From: Planctomycetota bacterium
GTDB lineage: Bacteria; Planctomycetota; Brocadiia; Brocadiales; Brocadiaceae
Assembly (NCBI GenBank): GCA_016188675.1
Contig: JACPHJ010000104.1
Coordinates: 1 to 64,000, forward strand
DNA length: 64,000 nucleotides
Direction: 5' to 3'
The position numbers were made by a program, and so were the translations under genes. Positions 36,904 through 46,259 of the stretch are shown here, piece by piece. The notes beneath the pieces are model-generated. The model made no database searches, was not told the DNA's origin, and worked only from the letters and a program-made list of their open reading frames with translations. How positions within the stretch are numbered: position 1 is the first letter of the stretch; each line of letters begins with the position of its first letter.

Positions 36904-37656
36904 TTATTTTTTAACGCTTTTGAAATCGTTTCTCAATAATTTCAACTTCTCGCTCAATTTGACGGCGAGGTTAGGTTCGAATGATTCTAAAATCCTGCCT
37001 GAACTTTTACCATCCATCATTGTCAATAATTTGACGGCCGTCTCCTCATCCATTTCTTTTATAATCATCGCAGCTTTTTCAGGTTTCATACCCCCGTAAA
37101 CAGTGGCTAATTTCTTGATATTCTTGGATTCCGCTTCATCAAGTTGAATAGTTTCCTTTTTCAACGCTACTTTTTGTGTGGTCACAGAATCAAGAGCTTT
37201 GTTCAATTCCTGTTTAAGAGTCTCAAGTTCCTTCCTTTCTGCCTCCATATCTGCGCGCAACGACTCGATTGTCTTTTCTTTGAGATCTAACAGTTCATTT
37301 CTTCTCTCATACTTATGTTTTTCCGTTTCTATCTCTTTAAGCATCTTAGCTATTTCATTAGAGGAAAGGGGTTTAAATATTGTTGTTGCGTTTTGTTTAT
37401 ACACATAAGGCAGCTTTGTCGTTAATTTTTCTTTCTTTTCTTTATCCTTTTTTACGACCTTTACCGTAGCAGTGCCGCTCTGATTTCCGCTTGTAGTGTC
37501 ATTTTCTTCTCCATCGTGTGCTTCCTCTTGTGTCGCTTGACTTACCGGCGGGGTCTTGGAACCTTTCATAAAAAGCATTCCCATTACAGAAATTCCAAAA
37601 ACAACAATTCCAATCCCCGGCAGCATCATCATTTTTTTGTTTATAGGAAGCTTCAT
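36904..37656 (-). CDS. MotE-like coiled-coil membrane protein
   Basis: 250 residues: TM helix at about 11-30, low-complexity linker, coiled coil at about 85-170, and a C-terminal MgtE-N-like domain (YGGMKPEKAAMIIKEMDEETA, residues about 180-235). This design is that of MotE/FlbB-type chaperones that stabilise motor or stator proteins in the periplasm. Lies between fliJ and fliL. Confidence 0.8.
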   Translation of the reverse strand: MKLPINKKMMMLPGIGIVVFGISVMGMLFMKGSKTPPVSQATQEEAHDGEENDTTSGNQSGTATVKVVKKDKEKKEKLTTKLPYVYKQNATTIFKPLSSNEIAKMLKEIETEKHKYERRNELLDLKEKTIESLRADMEAERKELETLKQELNKALDSVTTQKVALKKETIQLDEAESKNIKKLATVYGGMKPEKAAMIIKEMDEETAVKLLTMMDGKSSGRILESFEPNLAVKLSEKLKLLRNDFKSVKK

Positions 37657-37677
37657 AATTACATCCTCCGGAATCTA

Positions 37678-38136
37678 TCAATGAATCTGTTTTTTCTTAT
37701 GCCTGTAATAAAACTTTGATATTGCAATCTCGTCGAAATGTTTATTTTCCATCTTTAATATGTGCTCTTTATACTCTTTTTCATAACGTTCACGCAGCTT
37801 TTCAAGCACCTTTCTCTTTTTAAAAACATGCAATAGGTTTTCCCGTGCGCATCCTACCTTTTGAGAAGTATCTTCTGCTTTAGCCCTTTGTATAGAAATA
37901 TCACTGTTCAGCTTCGAAAAGTACGACTCAAATAATACAAACAACTTTGCCTCAGACTGTTTGCACAACTCTTTTCCCATCTCTGATTGTTGCACCGTTA
38001 AAACAGATTGCAAAAATACAAGTAATTTCTCCTCATCATGCAATTGTCTTTGTAAAATCTTTAATTCTTTAACGAGTTTTTCTTCTTTACATTTTTCAAT
38101 TTCCAGTAATTTCTGAAATTTAAAATGGAATCTCAT
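37678..38136 (-). CDS. fliJ: Flagellar export protein FliJ
   Basis: 152 residues, a long antiparallel coiled coil with the N-terminal family start MRFHFKFQKLLEIEK. Links the FliI hexamer to FlhA. 21 bp after fliI. Called from structure type and position because FliJ sequence is weakly conserved. Confidence 0.87.
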   Translation of the reverse strand: MRFHFKFQKLLEIEKCKEEKLVKELKILQRQLHDEEKLLVFLQSVLTVQQSEMGKELCKQSEAKLFVLFESYFSKLNSDISIQRAKAEDTSQKVGCARENLLHVFKKRKVLEKLRERYEKEYKEHILKMENKHFDEIAISKFYYRHKKKQIH

Positions 38137-38157
38137 GATATTATCGTTATAGTTCCT

Positions 38158-39483
38158 TTACTTATTTTTAAGCATATTTAAAAGCCTTCCAACCGTTTCG
38201 TCAAAAACACCGTCTTCCATCACATCTTGTTTGAGGTAATCTTTTATCTGCTCGTTCATAGAGACGGCAAAATCAATTTTCTGGTTACTTCCCTTCGTAT
38301 AAGCCCCTATATTAATCATATCCTCAGATTCTTTGTAAGTCGCATACACCGTTTTCAACCTATGTGCTGCTTTTCTGTGTTCCGGGGTAACAATGTCATC
38401 CATACTTCTGCTAATACTTTCCAAAACGTCAATTGCGGGATAATGGTTCTGATTGGCCAAAGCCCTCGATAATACAATATGACCATCAAGGATGCCTCTG
38501 ACTGCATCTGCAATTGGTTCGTTCATATCGTCACCGTCCACTAACACTGTGTAGAGACCTGTAATACTCCCTTTTGAACAGGTACCAGCCCTTTCCAAAA
38601 GTTTTGGCAATAAGGCAAATACGGACGGTGTATAACCCTTTGATGTGGGAGGTTCTCCTATCGCCAGACCAATTTCTCTCTGTGCATTGGCAAATCGTGT
38701 TACAGAGTCCATCATTAACAGTACCTGCATCCCCCGATCTCTAAAGTATTCTGCAATGGCAGAAGCTATATATGCTCCTTTTACCCTCAATATGGCTGGT
38801 TTATCAGAGGTAACAGAAACGACCACAGATTTTCTTAACGCCTCTTCACTTAAACCCTTCTCGATAAATTCACGCACCTCCCTCCCTCGTTCACCAATAA
38901 GGGCTATCACGTTTACTTCAGCTTCTGAATTTCTTGCAATCATTCCCATTAATGTGCTTTTTCCCACACCGCTACCTGCAAATATACCCAATCGTTGTCC
39001 TTTACCGCAGGTAAATAACCCATCTATTACCCTGAGTCCCGTTCTTATAGGTTCCTTTATTCGGTCCCTTTTTAAAGGGTCTGGCGGAGAATTGTATATC
39101 GAACGATACCCTTCGGCTTTTATCGGCCCCTTCCCGTCTATTGGCTCACCCAGACCTCCAATAACCCGGCCCATGAGCTCCATACCGACTCCTATCGTTA
39201 AAGGCTCCCCTGATGCAACGACCTTGCTTCCCGGACTGATTCTATCAAGCTCACCAATAGGCATCAGGAGGATTTTTTTCCCCTTAAATCCCACCACTTC
39301 GGCGGGCACTGGCGCATGTCCATTATTTAATTGAATATGACACAAATCTCCCATCGGAACGGACGGGCCGTTTGATTCAATCACAAGACCAGCAACATGA
39401 GCCACCTTGCCAGTAAATCTGATTGGAACTACGGCTGATACCTTTTCCTGATACTGTTTGAAATCAATGCACAGTTGACTCAT
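38158..39483 (-). CDS. fliI: Flagellum-specific ATPase
   Basis: 441 residues, F1-beta-like. Walker A GSGVGKST near 169-176, GERGREVREFIE, Walker B MMDSVTRFA. Powers or readies type III export in the cytoplasm. Overlaps fliH by 20 bp, so translation is coupled. Confidence 0.97.
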   Translation of the reverse strand: MSQLCIDFKQYQEKVSAVVPIRFTGKVAHVAGLVIESNGPSVPMGDLCHIQLNNGHAPVPAEVVGFKGKKILLMPIGELDRISPGSKVVASGEPLTIGVGMELMGRVIGGLGEPIDGKGPIKAEGYRSIYNSPPDPLKRDRIKEPIRTGLRVIDGLFTCGKGQRLGIFAGSGVGKSTLMGMIARNSEAEVNVIALIGERGREVREFIEKGLSEEALRKSVVVSVTSDKPAILRVKGAYIASAIAEYFRDRGMQVLLMMDSVTRFANAQREIGLAIGEPPTSKGYTPSVFALLPKLLERAGTCSKGSITGLYTVLVDGDDMNEPIADAVRGILDGHIVLSRALANQNHYPAIDVLESISRSMDDIVTPEHRKAAHRLKTVYATYKESEDMINIGAYTKGSNQKIDFAVSMNEQIKDYLKQDVMEDGVFDETVGRLLNMLKNK

Positions 39484-40135
39484 TTTTATTTCCTGCCAGG
39501 GCTTTTTTGATTTCTTCCCAACGGGTCTCTATCTGACAATCTACATTCCCAAAATCCGTCTCTATTATACATCCGCCAGAAGTAATCGCACCGTCTTCCA
39601 ATATCTTTACATTCTGATCTACCGATTTCATCTCTTCCGACAAATTTATTTTCTTTGCATCGTCGGGTGAAAGGCGTACGGCAACGATCTTCTTCCCATT
39701 TACATGGGAAAGGGCCTCATTGACCACGTATTTTATAACGTCTTTACCATTGTTACTAATTTCTTCCCCTACTATCTTGCTTGAGATAGTCAAAATAAGT
39801 TTTAGAATTTCAGGTTCACTTTCTTGCCATATTTTTTCTCGCTTATCTATCAGCTGATTAACCGCATTCTGAAACAAAGCCATTAACGATGCGTATTCGT
39901 TTTTTATTTTTTCCATTTCATTTTTAAAGTCCTGTTCAGCATCCAGCCTTCCCTTTTTGTATGCCTCATCTTTCGCCAGTTCAAGAACCCTCAATCTTTC
40001 ATCTTCACCATTTTTTTTCTTTGCTTCCCATTCTGCTGTCTTCTCATCCGTATGAGACTTACTCTGGTATCTTATCGATTGTAATACATAAATACCTTTT
40101 ACATCCGGCGATGCATACACTTTCTTGTTTTTCAT
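39464..40135 (-). CDS. fliH: Flagellar assembly protein, FliI regulator
   Basis: 223 residues: basic/charged N-terminal part, coiled coil at about 45-90, and a C-terminal FliH/V-ATPase-E domain (about 105-215; KIVGEEISNNGK, GCIIETDFGNVDCQIETRW). Forms a dimer bound to FliI. Overlaps fliG by 4 bp. Confidence 0.93.
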   Translation of the reverse strand: MKNKKVYASPDVKGIYVLQSIRYQSKSHTDEKTAEWEAKKKNGEDERLRVLELAKDEAYKKGRLDAEQDFKNEMEKIKNEYASLMALFQNAVNQLIDKREKIWQESEPEILKLILTISSKIVGEEISNNGKDVIKYVVNEALSHVNGKKIVAVRLSPDDAKKINLSEEMKSVDQNVKILEDGAITSGGCIIETDFGNVDCQIETRWEEIKKALAGNKNESTVH

Positions 40136-41157
40136 ACGAATTTATCAACGCTCCCTTTTCCACCCTTCTTTTTCACAATAGACTCCCCTTTTGCTTCGAG
40201 TCGTTTTATAGCCTCAACAATTTGTTGCTGCGCCGCTTCCACTTCAGACAAAAGTCTCGGACCTAATAGCTCACGCTCTTCTTTTACAGCATCTCCAACA
40301 CGTTTAGACATGTTGCTAAAGAACTTCTTCTCAATTTCTTCATTTGCTGTTTTTAACGCCAATGCAATCACACCGTTGTCAACCTCCGTAAGAACTTTTC
40401 TAAATGCATCGTCCTGAACATAAATAACATCTTCAAATGTAAACAATAATTTCTTAATCTCGTCTGCTAATTCCGGATTCTTGTGGCTTATCAGATCAAT
40501 CACATTCTTATCAGCCGGACCTTCCATACCACTAATAATCTCAGAAACAAGTTTATACTTTTTCTTTGCCGATGTTTTCTGACGCCGGTCCTCATTTTTT
40601 ACCTTTGACGCAACAACTTCATTTACCTGATATAATAATTTTAAAGGCGGTGGTTCCATCGTAGATATTCTCATAATGATGTCCGCCTGTAATTCCGCCG
40701 GAAATTGAACCAATACCTTTGCCGCACGCTGGGGATCAATATACGATAACACAAGAGCGATCGTTTGAGGATGTTCACCTACGAGGATACGTAGCAATTC
40801 CTCCTCACTAGACTCCCTAAGAGGATAAAAAGGAGCTGGAAACAGAGTTCCCTCCTCAACACTCGTCAGAATTTCTTCACTTTTTTGCGCACCGACAGCT
40901 TTTGCAAGAAGTTTTTTGAATGAATTGTTATCGTATTTTACGGCTTTATTATTAAATTTTAATTCTTTGGATAAATCATTGAGTACAGTTTCTACAAGTC
41001 CTTTGTCAATGCGGTCAAACTTCGTCATCTCTCCGGATATCGCCGCAATTTGCTCATCATCAAATTCCTTGATCACATTTGCAGCGGTATCAGCGTCAAG
41101 GGTTGACAAGATGATCGCTACTTTCTGTATTCCTGTTAATTTTTTTTCCGTATTCAT
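40132..41157 (-). CDS. fliG: Flagellar motor switch protein
   Basis: 341 residues with FliG N (KVAIILSTLDADTAANVIKE), middle (EHPQTIALVLSYI, EHPQ motif) and C-terminal torque domains (FEDVIYVQDDAFRKVL, GPRLLSEVEAAQQQI). Interacts with the stator and the FliF ring. Overlaps fliF by 4 bp. Confidence 0.96.
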   Translation of the reverse strand: MNTEKKLTGIQKVAIILSTLDADTAANVIKEFDDEQIAAISGEMTKFDRIDKGLVETVLNDLSKELKFNNKAVKYDNNSFKKLLAKAVGAQKSEEILTSVEEGTLFPAPFYPLRESSEEELLRILVGEHPQTIALVLSYIDPQRAAKVLVQFPAELQADIIMRISTMEPPPLKLLYQVNEVVASKVKNEDRRQKTSAKKKYKLVSEIISGMEGPADKNVIDLISHKNPELADEIKKLLFTFEDVIYVQDDAFRKVLTEVDNGVIALALKTANEEIEKKFFSNMSKRVGDAVKEERELLGPRLLSEVEAAQQQIVEAIKRLEAKGESIVKKKGGKGSVDKFV

Positions 41158-42788
41158 TTATTTACAGCCCTCAGATCGGCGGTAATCCATTTCTTTAATG
41201 AGGTTGCGGTTACGCTTGGATCTTTCCTAATATTTTTAACAACTTGCTCACGCAGTCTTAACTGTTTTTCGTCATCGGCTTTCTCTTCTTCTTCCGCCTC
41301 GTCTACTACCGTCATATTCGTATATGGTGTTTGTCCTTGTGTATTTTGAGCCTGTTCATTTACCATTTTGGCCTTCTTCAGTTTCTTCATACTCCTCATA
41401 ACAAACATGAGGAAAACCAATACTGTAATTGCAAGCGACCCGTTCTTTGCCATCTTCAACATAAATTCTTTTTGCTGCTCCTTTTTCAGGGATGCGTCTT
41501 CTTGTTCATAAGATGGTTCGTAAAATTGCACGTTTTGTATTTCAAAACTGTCATTACGATTGGTTGATTCGTCAATACCAAGCGCCTGTTTTACAAGCGC
41601 TGCAATTCGTGTTATGTCATCTTTATTTCTTGGAGTGTAAACTTTCTGAGTCTTTCCATCCTCAGACTTCTGCTCTTCATACATCCCGTCAACGAGCACC
41701 GCTACGGACAATCTCTTTAAACTTGCACCGTGATCAGCAATAACCCGTTCCGTCTTACTCAACTCGTACTGAGTTTGCGCCGTTTCTTCCTCTTCTGAAG
41801 ACCCTACAGACTGGACAATTCCCGATTGTGACATAAGATTGGCCTGCATTCCAGGCACACCACCTCCGGAAAATGGCGCACCGCCGGATACTCTCGTTGT
41901 TACCGTTTGAACTTTGGGGACTCTACGTTCCGGATCAAATTCAACGAGTTTTTCGTCCACGTGTTTAAAATCCAAATCGGCGCTCACACGCACAACCGAT
42001 TTGCCGGCACCGACTATTTTATCGAGCAAGTCCTGGGCCTTCGCCACAAAATAATCCTCAAGCTTTTTCTTTACCTCTAACTGATCGTTACTCGTGCCTA
42101 TCATCGATGATGGCAATTCCTTTTTAGAAAGCAGATTCCCGCGGGTATCGGTAATGGTAACATTCTCAGGTGTAAGCCCCTCAACGCCTGCACTTACCAG
42201 ATGAACGATACTGGCAACCTGCTCAGGCCTTAATACGCCGCCACTCCGGCTTTTCAGTTTTAAAATGACAGAAGCCGTCGGTGGTTTTTCGTCCTCGACA
42301 AACAGTGAACCCTCGGGCAATGCAAGATGCACCTGCGCCCATTCTACATAGTCTAAATGTCTGATTGTTTTTGCAAGTTCTCCCTGAATCGCTCTGCGAT
42401 AATTTACCCGCTGTACAAAATCCGATGTTCCAAAGCCAACCTTGTCCAGCAACTCATACCCTGATTCCTCCCTTGGCAATCCTTTACCTGCAAGTTTGAG
42501 CCTCATTTCATGTACTTTTTCACTGGGGACTGCTATCGCAGACCCATTCCCCCGGATTTGAAAAGGAACATTTTCTTCCTTAAGCAAATCGACAATTTCA
42601 CCGCTTTCTTTCGGCCCCAGTTCTCCATACAGGAGCGTAAAATCAGGCTTCCTCGCCCACTGCGTCACTCCTATGATCCCGCCAATAAACCCCATTGTCA
42701 TCATGATCATAATAAACTTGTGTGAAAAGCTGATTCCTTTCCAGATATTGCCGATCTGCCCCGTCACGTTCTTCAAATCAAGGTTCAT
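41154..42788 (-). CDS. fliF: Flagellar MS-ring protein
   Basis: 544 residues. TM helices at about 25-45 and 447-466, with ring-building motif domains between (LYGELGPKESGEIVDLL, YRRAIQGELAKTI, ARVHLA-type WAQVHLALPEGSLF). The C-terminal cytoplasmic tail binds FliG. GGAGATAAG ribosome site. First gene of the fliF-G-H-I-J-motE-L-M-N run with a sigma-54 site 59 bp upstream. Confidence 0.97.
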   Translation of the reverse strand: MNLDLKNVTGQIGNIWKGISFSHKFIMIMMTMGFIGGIIGVTQWARKPDFTLLYGELGPKESGEIVDLLKEENVPFQIRGNGSAIAVPSEKVHEMRLKLAGKGLPREESGYELLDKVGFGTSDFVQRVNYRRAIQGELAKTIRHLDYVEWAQVHLALPEGSLFVEDEKPPTASVILKLKSRSGGVLRPEQVASIVHLVSAGVEGLTPENVTITDTRGNLLSKKELPSSMIGTSNDQLEVKKKLEDYFVAKAQDLLDKIVGAGKSVVRVSADLDFKHVDEKLVEFDPERRVPKVQTVTTRVSGGAPFSGGGVPGMQANLMSQSGIVQSVGSSEEEETAQTQYELSKTERVIADHGASLKRLSVAVLVDGMYEEQKSEDGKTQKVYTPRNKDDITRIAALVKQALGIDESTNRNDSFEIQNVQFYEPSYEQEDASLKKEQQKEFMLKMAKNGSLAITVLVFLMFVMRSMKKLKKAKMVNEQAQNTQGQTPYTNMTVVDEAEEEEKADDEKQLRLREQVVKNIRKDPSVTATSLKKWITADLRAVNK

Positions 42789-42846
42789 TCTTTCTTATCT
42801 CCATTTTAAATGATTAACAATGTTTAGCTTTCTTTTAATAGGATGT

Positions 42847-42862
42847 CGCAATTTTAGTACCA
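42847..42862 (-). promoter_or_regulatory. Sigma-54 promoter of the fliF operon
   Basis: Minus strand TGGTACTAAAATTGCG: TGG-AC and TTGC with GG-N10-GC spacing, 59 bp before the fliF ATG at 42788. Confidence 0.7.
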
Positions 42863-43375
42863 AGAAAGAATATCAAGCTATTCGGTTAAAATTAGTCTTA
42901 ACGCTTTACGGGCATAAATATTACAAATTAATGGTAATTGATATCGCTATTCGGAATTGAAGTTCCATGCATACAGAAGTTGACAATTCCGATAATAATA
43001 CTATTCACTGTATATTTTTTTAACGACTGTACCATAACGCCGGGCCGAAAGTGTCGCGATGATGATACTTCCATTAGTACTACCTTAAGATGGCGGATCA
43101 ACTTAACCGTGCATTGAATAACGAATATCGAAGGACAAGAAACCCTCGTAATTCGAAATTCCTTGTTCGATATTCGACATTGGAATCCTCGTAAAAAGTA
43201 ATTCCACTATGAACGATTGGATGAAACGGCAAACGTTCTTTGCACGAAAAGAATCTGCAAATACAACTTCTGGGTAAGAAATGGAACTTATCCGGTTTAA
43301 AGGAAGTTTGTAAACCTGTGGGGTTCTGTCAGGCAGGAATGTCCTATTTAACGTTTGTAACCGAGTTTTAAAACA
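42863..43375. other. Intergenic region between fliE and fliF operons
   Basis: About 510 bp without a supported ORF. It includes an imperfect inverted repeat around 43122-43182 built from CGAATATCGAA / TTCGATATTCG units, a dispersed-repeat type often seen in intergenic DNA. No classical terminator found. Confidence 0.5.
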
Positions 43376-43678
43376 CTACATCTGCATGCGCATTACTTCT
43401 TTGTAAGTTTCAACGAGTTTATTTCGTGCCTCCATCATAAATTTAAAACTGACCTCTGCCTTTGCCATAGCAATCATCACTTCATGAACGTTTTCAACCT
43501 TTCCTGTCGCGAAATTTTCAATACTTGCATTGGCTTTTGTTTGAAGATCGTTGATTTCATTGATAAAACCGCCTAACGTATTTTTAAATGAGGAATTTTG
43601 TTCCTCTCCCCCGACAGAATTAATAAGCTCATTGTTTACCGGAATATTCCCGTTGCTATTAATAGGTGAAATAGCCAT
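43376..43678 (-). CDS. fliE: Flagellar hook-basal body protein
   Basis: 100 residues, helical, with the C-terminal FliE signature (VHEVMIAMAKAEVSFKFMM, RNKLVETYKEVMRMQM). Links the MS ring to the rod. 14 bp after flgC. Confidence 0.93.
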   Translation of the reverse strand: MAISPINSNGNIPVNNELINSVGGEEQNSSFKNTLGGFINEINDLQTKANASIENFATGKVENVHEVMIAMAKAEVSFKFMMEARNKLVETYKEVMRMQM

Positions 43679-43692
43679 AGATTACGCTCCTA

Positions 43693-44136
43693 TCATTTTC
43701 CAATAATTGTCAGCGCTTTGTTATTCATATCCTTTGACGAATTTATTACCGCAAGGTTCGCTTCATATGCCCTTGATGCCGTTACAAGATCTACCATCTC
43801 CATCATAACACTCACATTCGGCATGTTCACAAAACCCTTTGCATCTGCTTTGGGGTGGCCTGGAATGTATACTTTATTGAAAGGTTCTGTGCTTTTTGTA
43901 ATTTGTTGAACCTTAACACCGCCCAGTCTCTCAGCGCCTTTGATATCACCGGTTTTCATCGCTTTACTGAGTAACGATGAAAACTCAACTTGTTCTCTAC
44001 GGTACGGACCGCCTTCCGGCGTCTCCGTGGCATTTGCGTTAGCAATATTATTGGCAATTACATTCATACGTACACGCTCGGCAGAAAGCCCGGAACCACT
44101 AATATCGAATACTGAAAACATATTATCTATTCCCAT
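43693..44136 (-). CDS. flgC: Proximal rod protein
   Basis: 147 residues: N-terminal rod motif (SGSGLSAERVRMNVIANNIANANAT, written here in part) and C-terminal helix (MVDLVTASRAYEANLAVIN). TAAAGGAGCG ribosome site. Between flgB and fliE. Confidence 0.96.
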   Translation of the reverse strand: MGIDNMFSVFDISGSGLSAERVRMNVIANNIANANATETPEGGPYRREQVEFSSLLSKAMKTGDIKGAERLGGVKVQQITKSTEPFNKVYIPGHPKADAKGFVNMPNVSVMMEMVDLVTASRAYEANLAVINSSKDMNNKALTIIGK

Positions 44137-44148
44137 AATATCGCTCCT

Positions 44149-44526
44149 TTAAACTCTGGAACCCTCTATCGCCGACTTTATCCCTTCATACTTTTTTGCC
44201 AGTAATTGCGTATAAATGCTGTAAGAAAGCGTATTTTTAACCAAAGCAGAGACCTCTTTATCCATATCCACATTGTTACCGTCATTTCGCACGGCTTCAC
44301 TTGTATCCTCTTTCGAAATTACAATCTTGGGTTGCAAAGCGTCGAATTTATTCGTGGAGGCTTCATTGAGGGCCTTTTCAAGCTGCTCCGCAAAACTCAC
44401 ATCCATCTTCTTATAACCCGGGGTATTTACATTGGCAATATTATTTGCAATAACTTTGTGTTTTACCGATGAAACGTCCAGCATCTTTTCTAACAAAGTA
44501 GCGCTTTTATCTATACCAATATTCAT
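44149..44526 (-). CDS. flgB: Proximal rod protein
   Basis: 125 residues from the ATG at 44526 with AAGGAGAAAATC upstream; the longer frame to 44589 includes promoter sequence and is rejected. Rod motif KVIANNIANVNTPGYKKMDV and C-terminal helix (ALVKNTLSYSIYTQLLAKKY). First gene of flgB-flgC-fliE, with a sigma-54 promoter 27 bp upstream. Confidence 0.95.
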   Translation of the reverse strand: MNIGIDKSATLLEKMLDVSSVKHKVIANNIANVNTPGYKKMDVSFAEQLEKALNEASTNKFDALQPKIVISKEDTSEAVRNDGNNVDMDKEVSALVKNTLSYSIYTQLLAKKYEGIKSAIEGSRV

Positions 44527-44552
44527 GATTTTCTCCTTACAAACTAAAACAA

Positions 44553-44568
44553 AGCAAAATAAATGCCA
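44553..44568 (-). promoter_or_regulatory. Sigma-54 promoter of flgBC-fliE
   Basis: Minus strand TGGCATTTATTTTGCT, with TGGCA and TTGCT and GG-N10-GC spacing. The start of transcription would be about 15 nt before the flgB ATG. The FlrC-like activator gene ends about 100 bp upstream. Confidence 0.85.
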
Positions 44569-44674
44569 TGTACTATATAATCGCCACATCTGCGATTATC
44601 TTACCTAAGTGTCGCAAATACGGCTTATTTCCACCGTTTGCGAAACAATTGCGTTTCACTGCCAGGTAAAATAT

Positions 44675-46069
44675 TCATTCCGCGCAGGAAACAGTTTCCC
44701 TTTCAAGAATAGGTTTTGATTCTGCATCGTATTTATGAAGTTTATTCCTTAACGTTCTTGTGGTAATTTTAAGCAATTCTGCAGCCTTGGTTTTATTTCC
44801 GCCCGTTTTTTCCAGTGTGCTGTAAATTAAGTCCCTTTCCACATCCTCAATAGCATTTCCTCCGTTCAATGTTTTTCCTGGTCGCTCAACATCACGATGA
44901 TTAAAAAGGCAGTTAAATTGCTCTAATTGCAGCACCTCATGCGATCCCATGACCACTGCCCTTTGCATGATATTTTTTAATTCTCTTATATTTCCCGGCC
45001 AGTTATACTGACACAAGTAATCCATAGCCTCTTTATTTATGGATTTCACAACGGCATTATTTTCAAGGCTGTATTTTCTGAGATAATAATCCACAAGCAG
45101 CGCAATGTCCTCCCGTCTTTCTCTCAGAGGCGGTAAATAAATTGGCACGACATTCAGGCGATAAAAAAGGTCTTCACGAAATGTGCCTTTTTGTATTTCA
45201 TTAATAAGATTCCTGTTTGTCGTTGCCACAATCCTTACGTCAATTTTTATCGTCTTTTCTCCTCCTACCCGCTCAATCTCCTCTTCTTCAAGAACCCTTA
45301 GCAATTTGGCTTGTATATTAGGGGATATTTCACTGATCTCATCAAGCAGCAGAGTACCCTCGTTCGCCAGTTCGAAACGCCCTGTATGTTTCGAAATGGC
45401 TCCGGTGTATGCCCCCCTTTCGTGCCCGAACAGTTCGCTTTCTAAAAGAGTTTCAGCCAAAGCTGCACAATTAACACGAATAAAAGGGTTGCCGCTCCTG
45501 GGACTATGAAAGTGTATAGCGCGAGCAATGAGTTCCTTCCCCGTGCCGCTTTCTCCCTGAATCAAAACACTTGCCTTACTCTGGGCAATCTTCCTGATCT
45601 GCTCATATATAAGGGACATCTTGGAATTGCGGCTAAACACAGGATTTAATTTTTCATCAATATTTGAATTAGTTCTCCAATACTTGTTCTCCGTAATTAA
45701 CTTTTGCCGTTCATTTACCCTTGATATCAGGAGCTCTATCTGTTCCGGAGAAAATGGTTTTATAATATAGTCATACGCCCCTTTTTTCATTGCCTCCACC
45801 GCAGTCTCTATCGTTCCATGAGCTGTCATAAGGATTACGACCGTTTCAGGAGAAATGCCTTTTACCTTGTCCAGCACCTCCATGCCGCACATCCCCGGCA
45901 TTTTCATATCAAGAAATATCACATCATAAGCTTCTTTACCTATCCTGGCCAGCGCCTGCTGTCCATTATTTACAGACGCAACTTCATATCCACCCCTCAT
46001 TAGTGTTTCATAAAGATATTCCCGCCCTAAGGAGTCGTCGTCTACCACCATTATCTTTTCAACACTCAT
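44675..46069 (-). CDS. Sigma-54 activator, FlrC/FleR-type response regulator
   Basis: 464 residues. Receiver 1-120 (VIFLDMKMPG, phospho-Asp), AAA+ domain about 140-380 (Walker A GESGTGKE near 175; GAYTGA loop near 218, a variant of GAFTGA; Walker B region LLLDEIS), and a Fis-type HTH (GGNKTKAAELLKITTRTLRN). Activates sigma-54 promoters after phosphorylation. It lies between flgB and a PAS histidine kinase, the usual FlrBC/FleSR position, so the flagellar sigma-54 sites are its likely targets. Confidence 0.92.
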   Translation of the reverse strand: MSVEKIMVVDDDSLGREYLYETLMRGGYEVASVNNGQQALARIGKEAYDVIFLDMKMPGMCGMEVLDKVKGISPETVVILMTAHGTIETAVEAMKKGAYDYIIKPFSPEQIELLISRVNERQKLITENKYWRTNSNIDEKLNPVFSRNSKMSLIYEQIRKIAQSKASVLIQGESGTGKELIARAIHFHSPRSGNPFIRVNCAALAETLLESELFGHERGAYTGAISKHTGRFELANEGTLLLDEISEISPNIQAKLLRVLEEEEIERVGGEKTIKIDVRIVATTNRNLINEIQKGTFREDLFYRLNVVPIYLPPLRERREDIALLVDYYLRKYSLENNAVVKSINKEAMDYLCQYNWPGNIRELKNIMQRAVVMGSHEVLQLEQFNCLFNHRDVERPGKTLNGGNAIEDVERDLIYSTLEKTGGNKTKAAELLKITTRTLRNKLHKYDAESKPILERETVSCAE

Positions 46070-46103
46070 TTTATTCCCCTGATGAATTGTAGAATTTTAA
46101 TTT

Positions 46104-46192
46104 AGTCCCCCTTACCAAAGGGGGATTCAGGGAGTTGTGTTTTTCCCTGAGTTATTTTACAACCCCCTTGCCCCCTTTTCTAAGGGGGATTT
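46104..46192. repeat. G/C-rich long inverted repeat (MITE/REP-like, copy 2)
   Basis: Left arm AGTCCCCCTTACCAAAGGGG plus extension pairs with the right arm ending CTAAGGGGGATT; each arm is also an internal palindrome. Same design and near-identical sequence as 55332-55421. Located between kinase and regulator genes; could end or stabilise transcripts. Confidence 0.75.
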
Positions 46193-46259
46193 TACGCTTC
46201 ATACCACGCCAAAACCACATGCAGAAAATGGAAATTCCTGTACAATTGAATATGCACAA

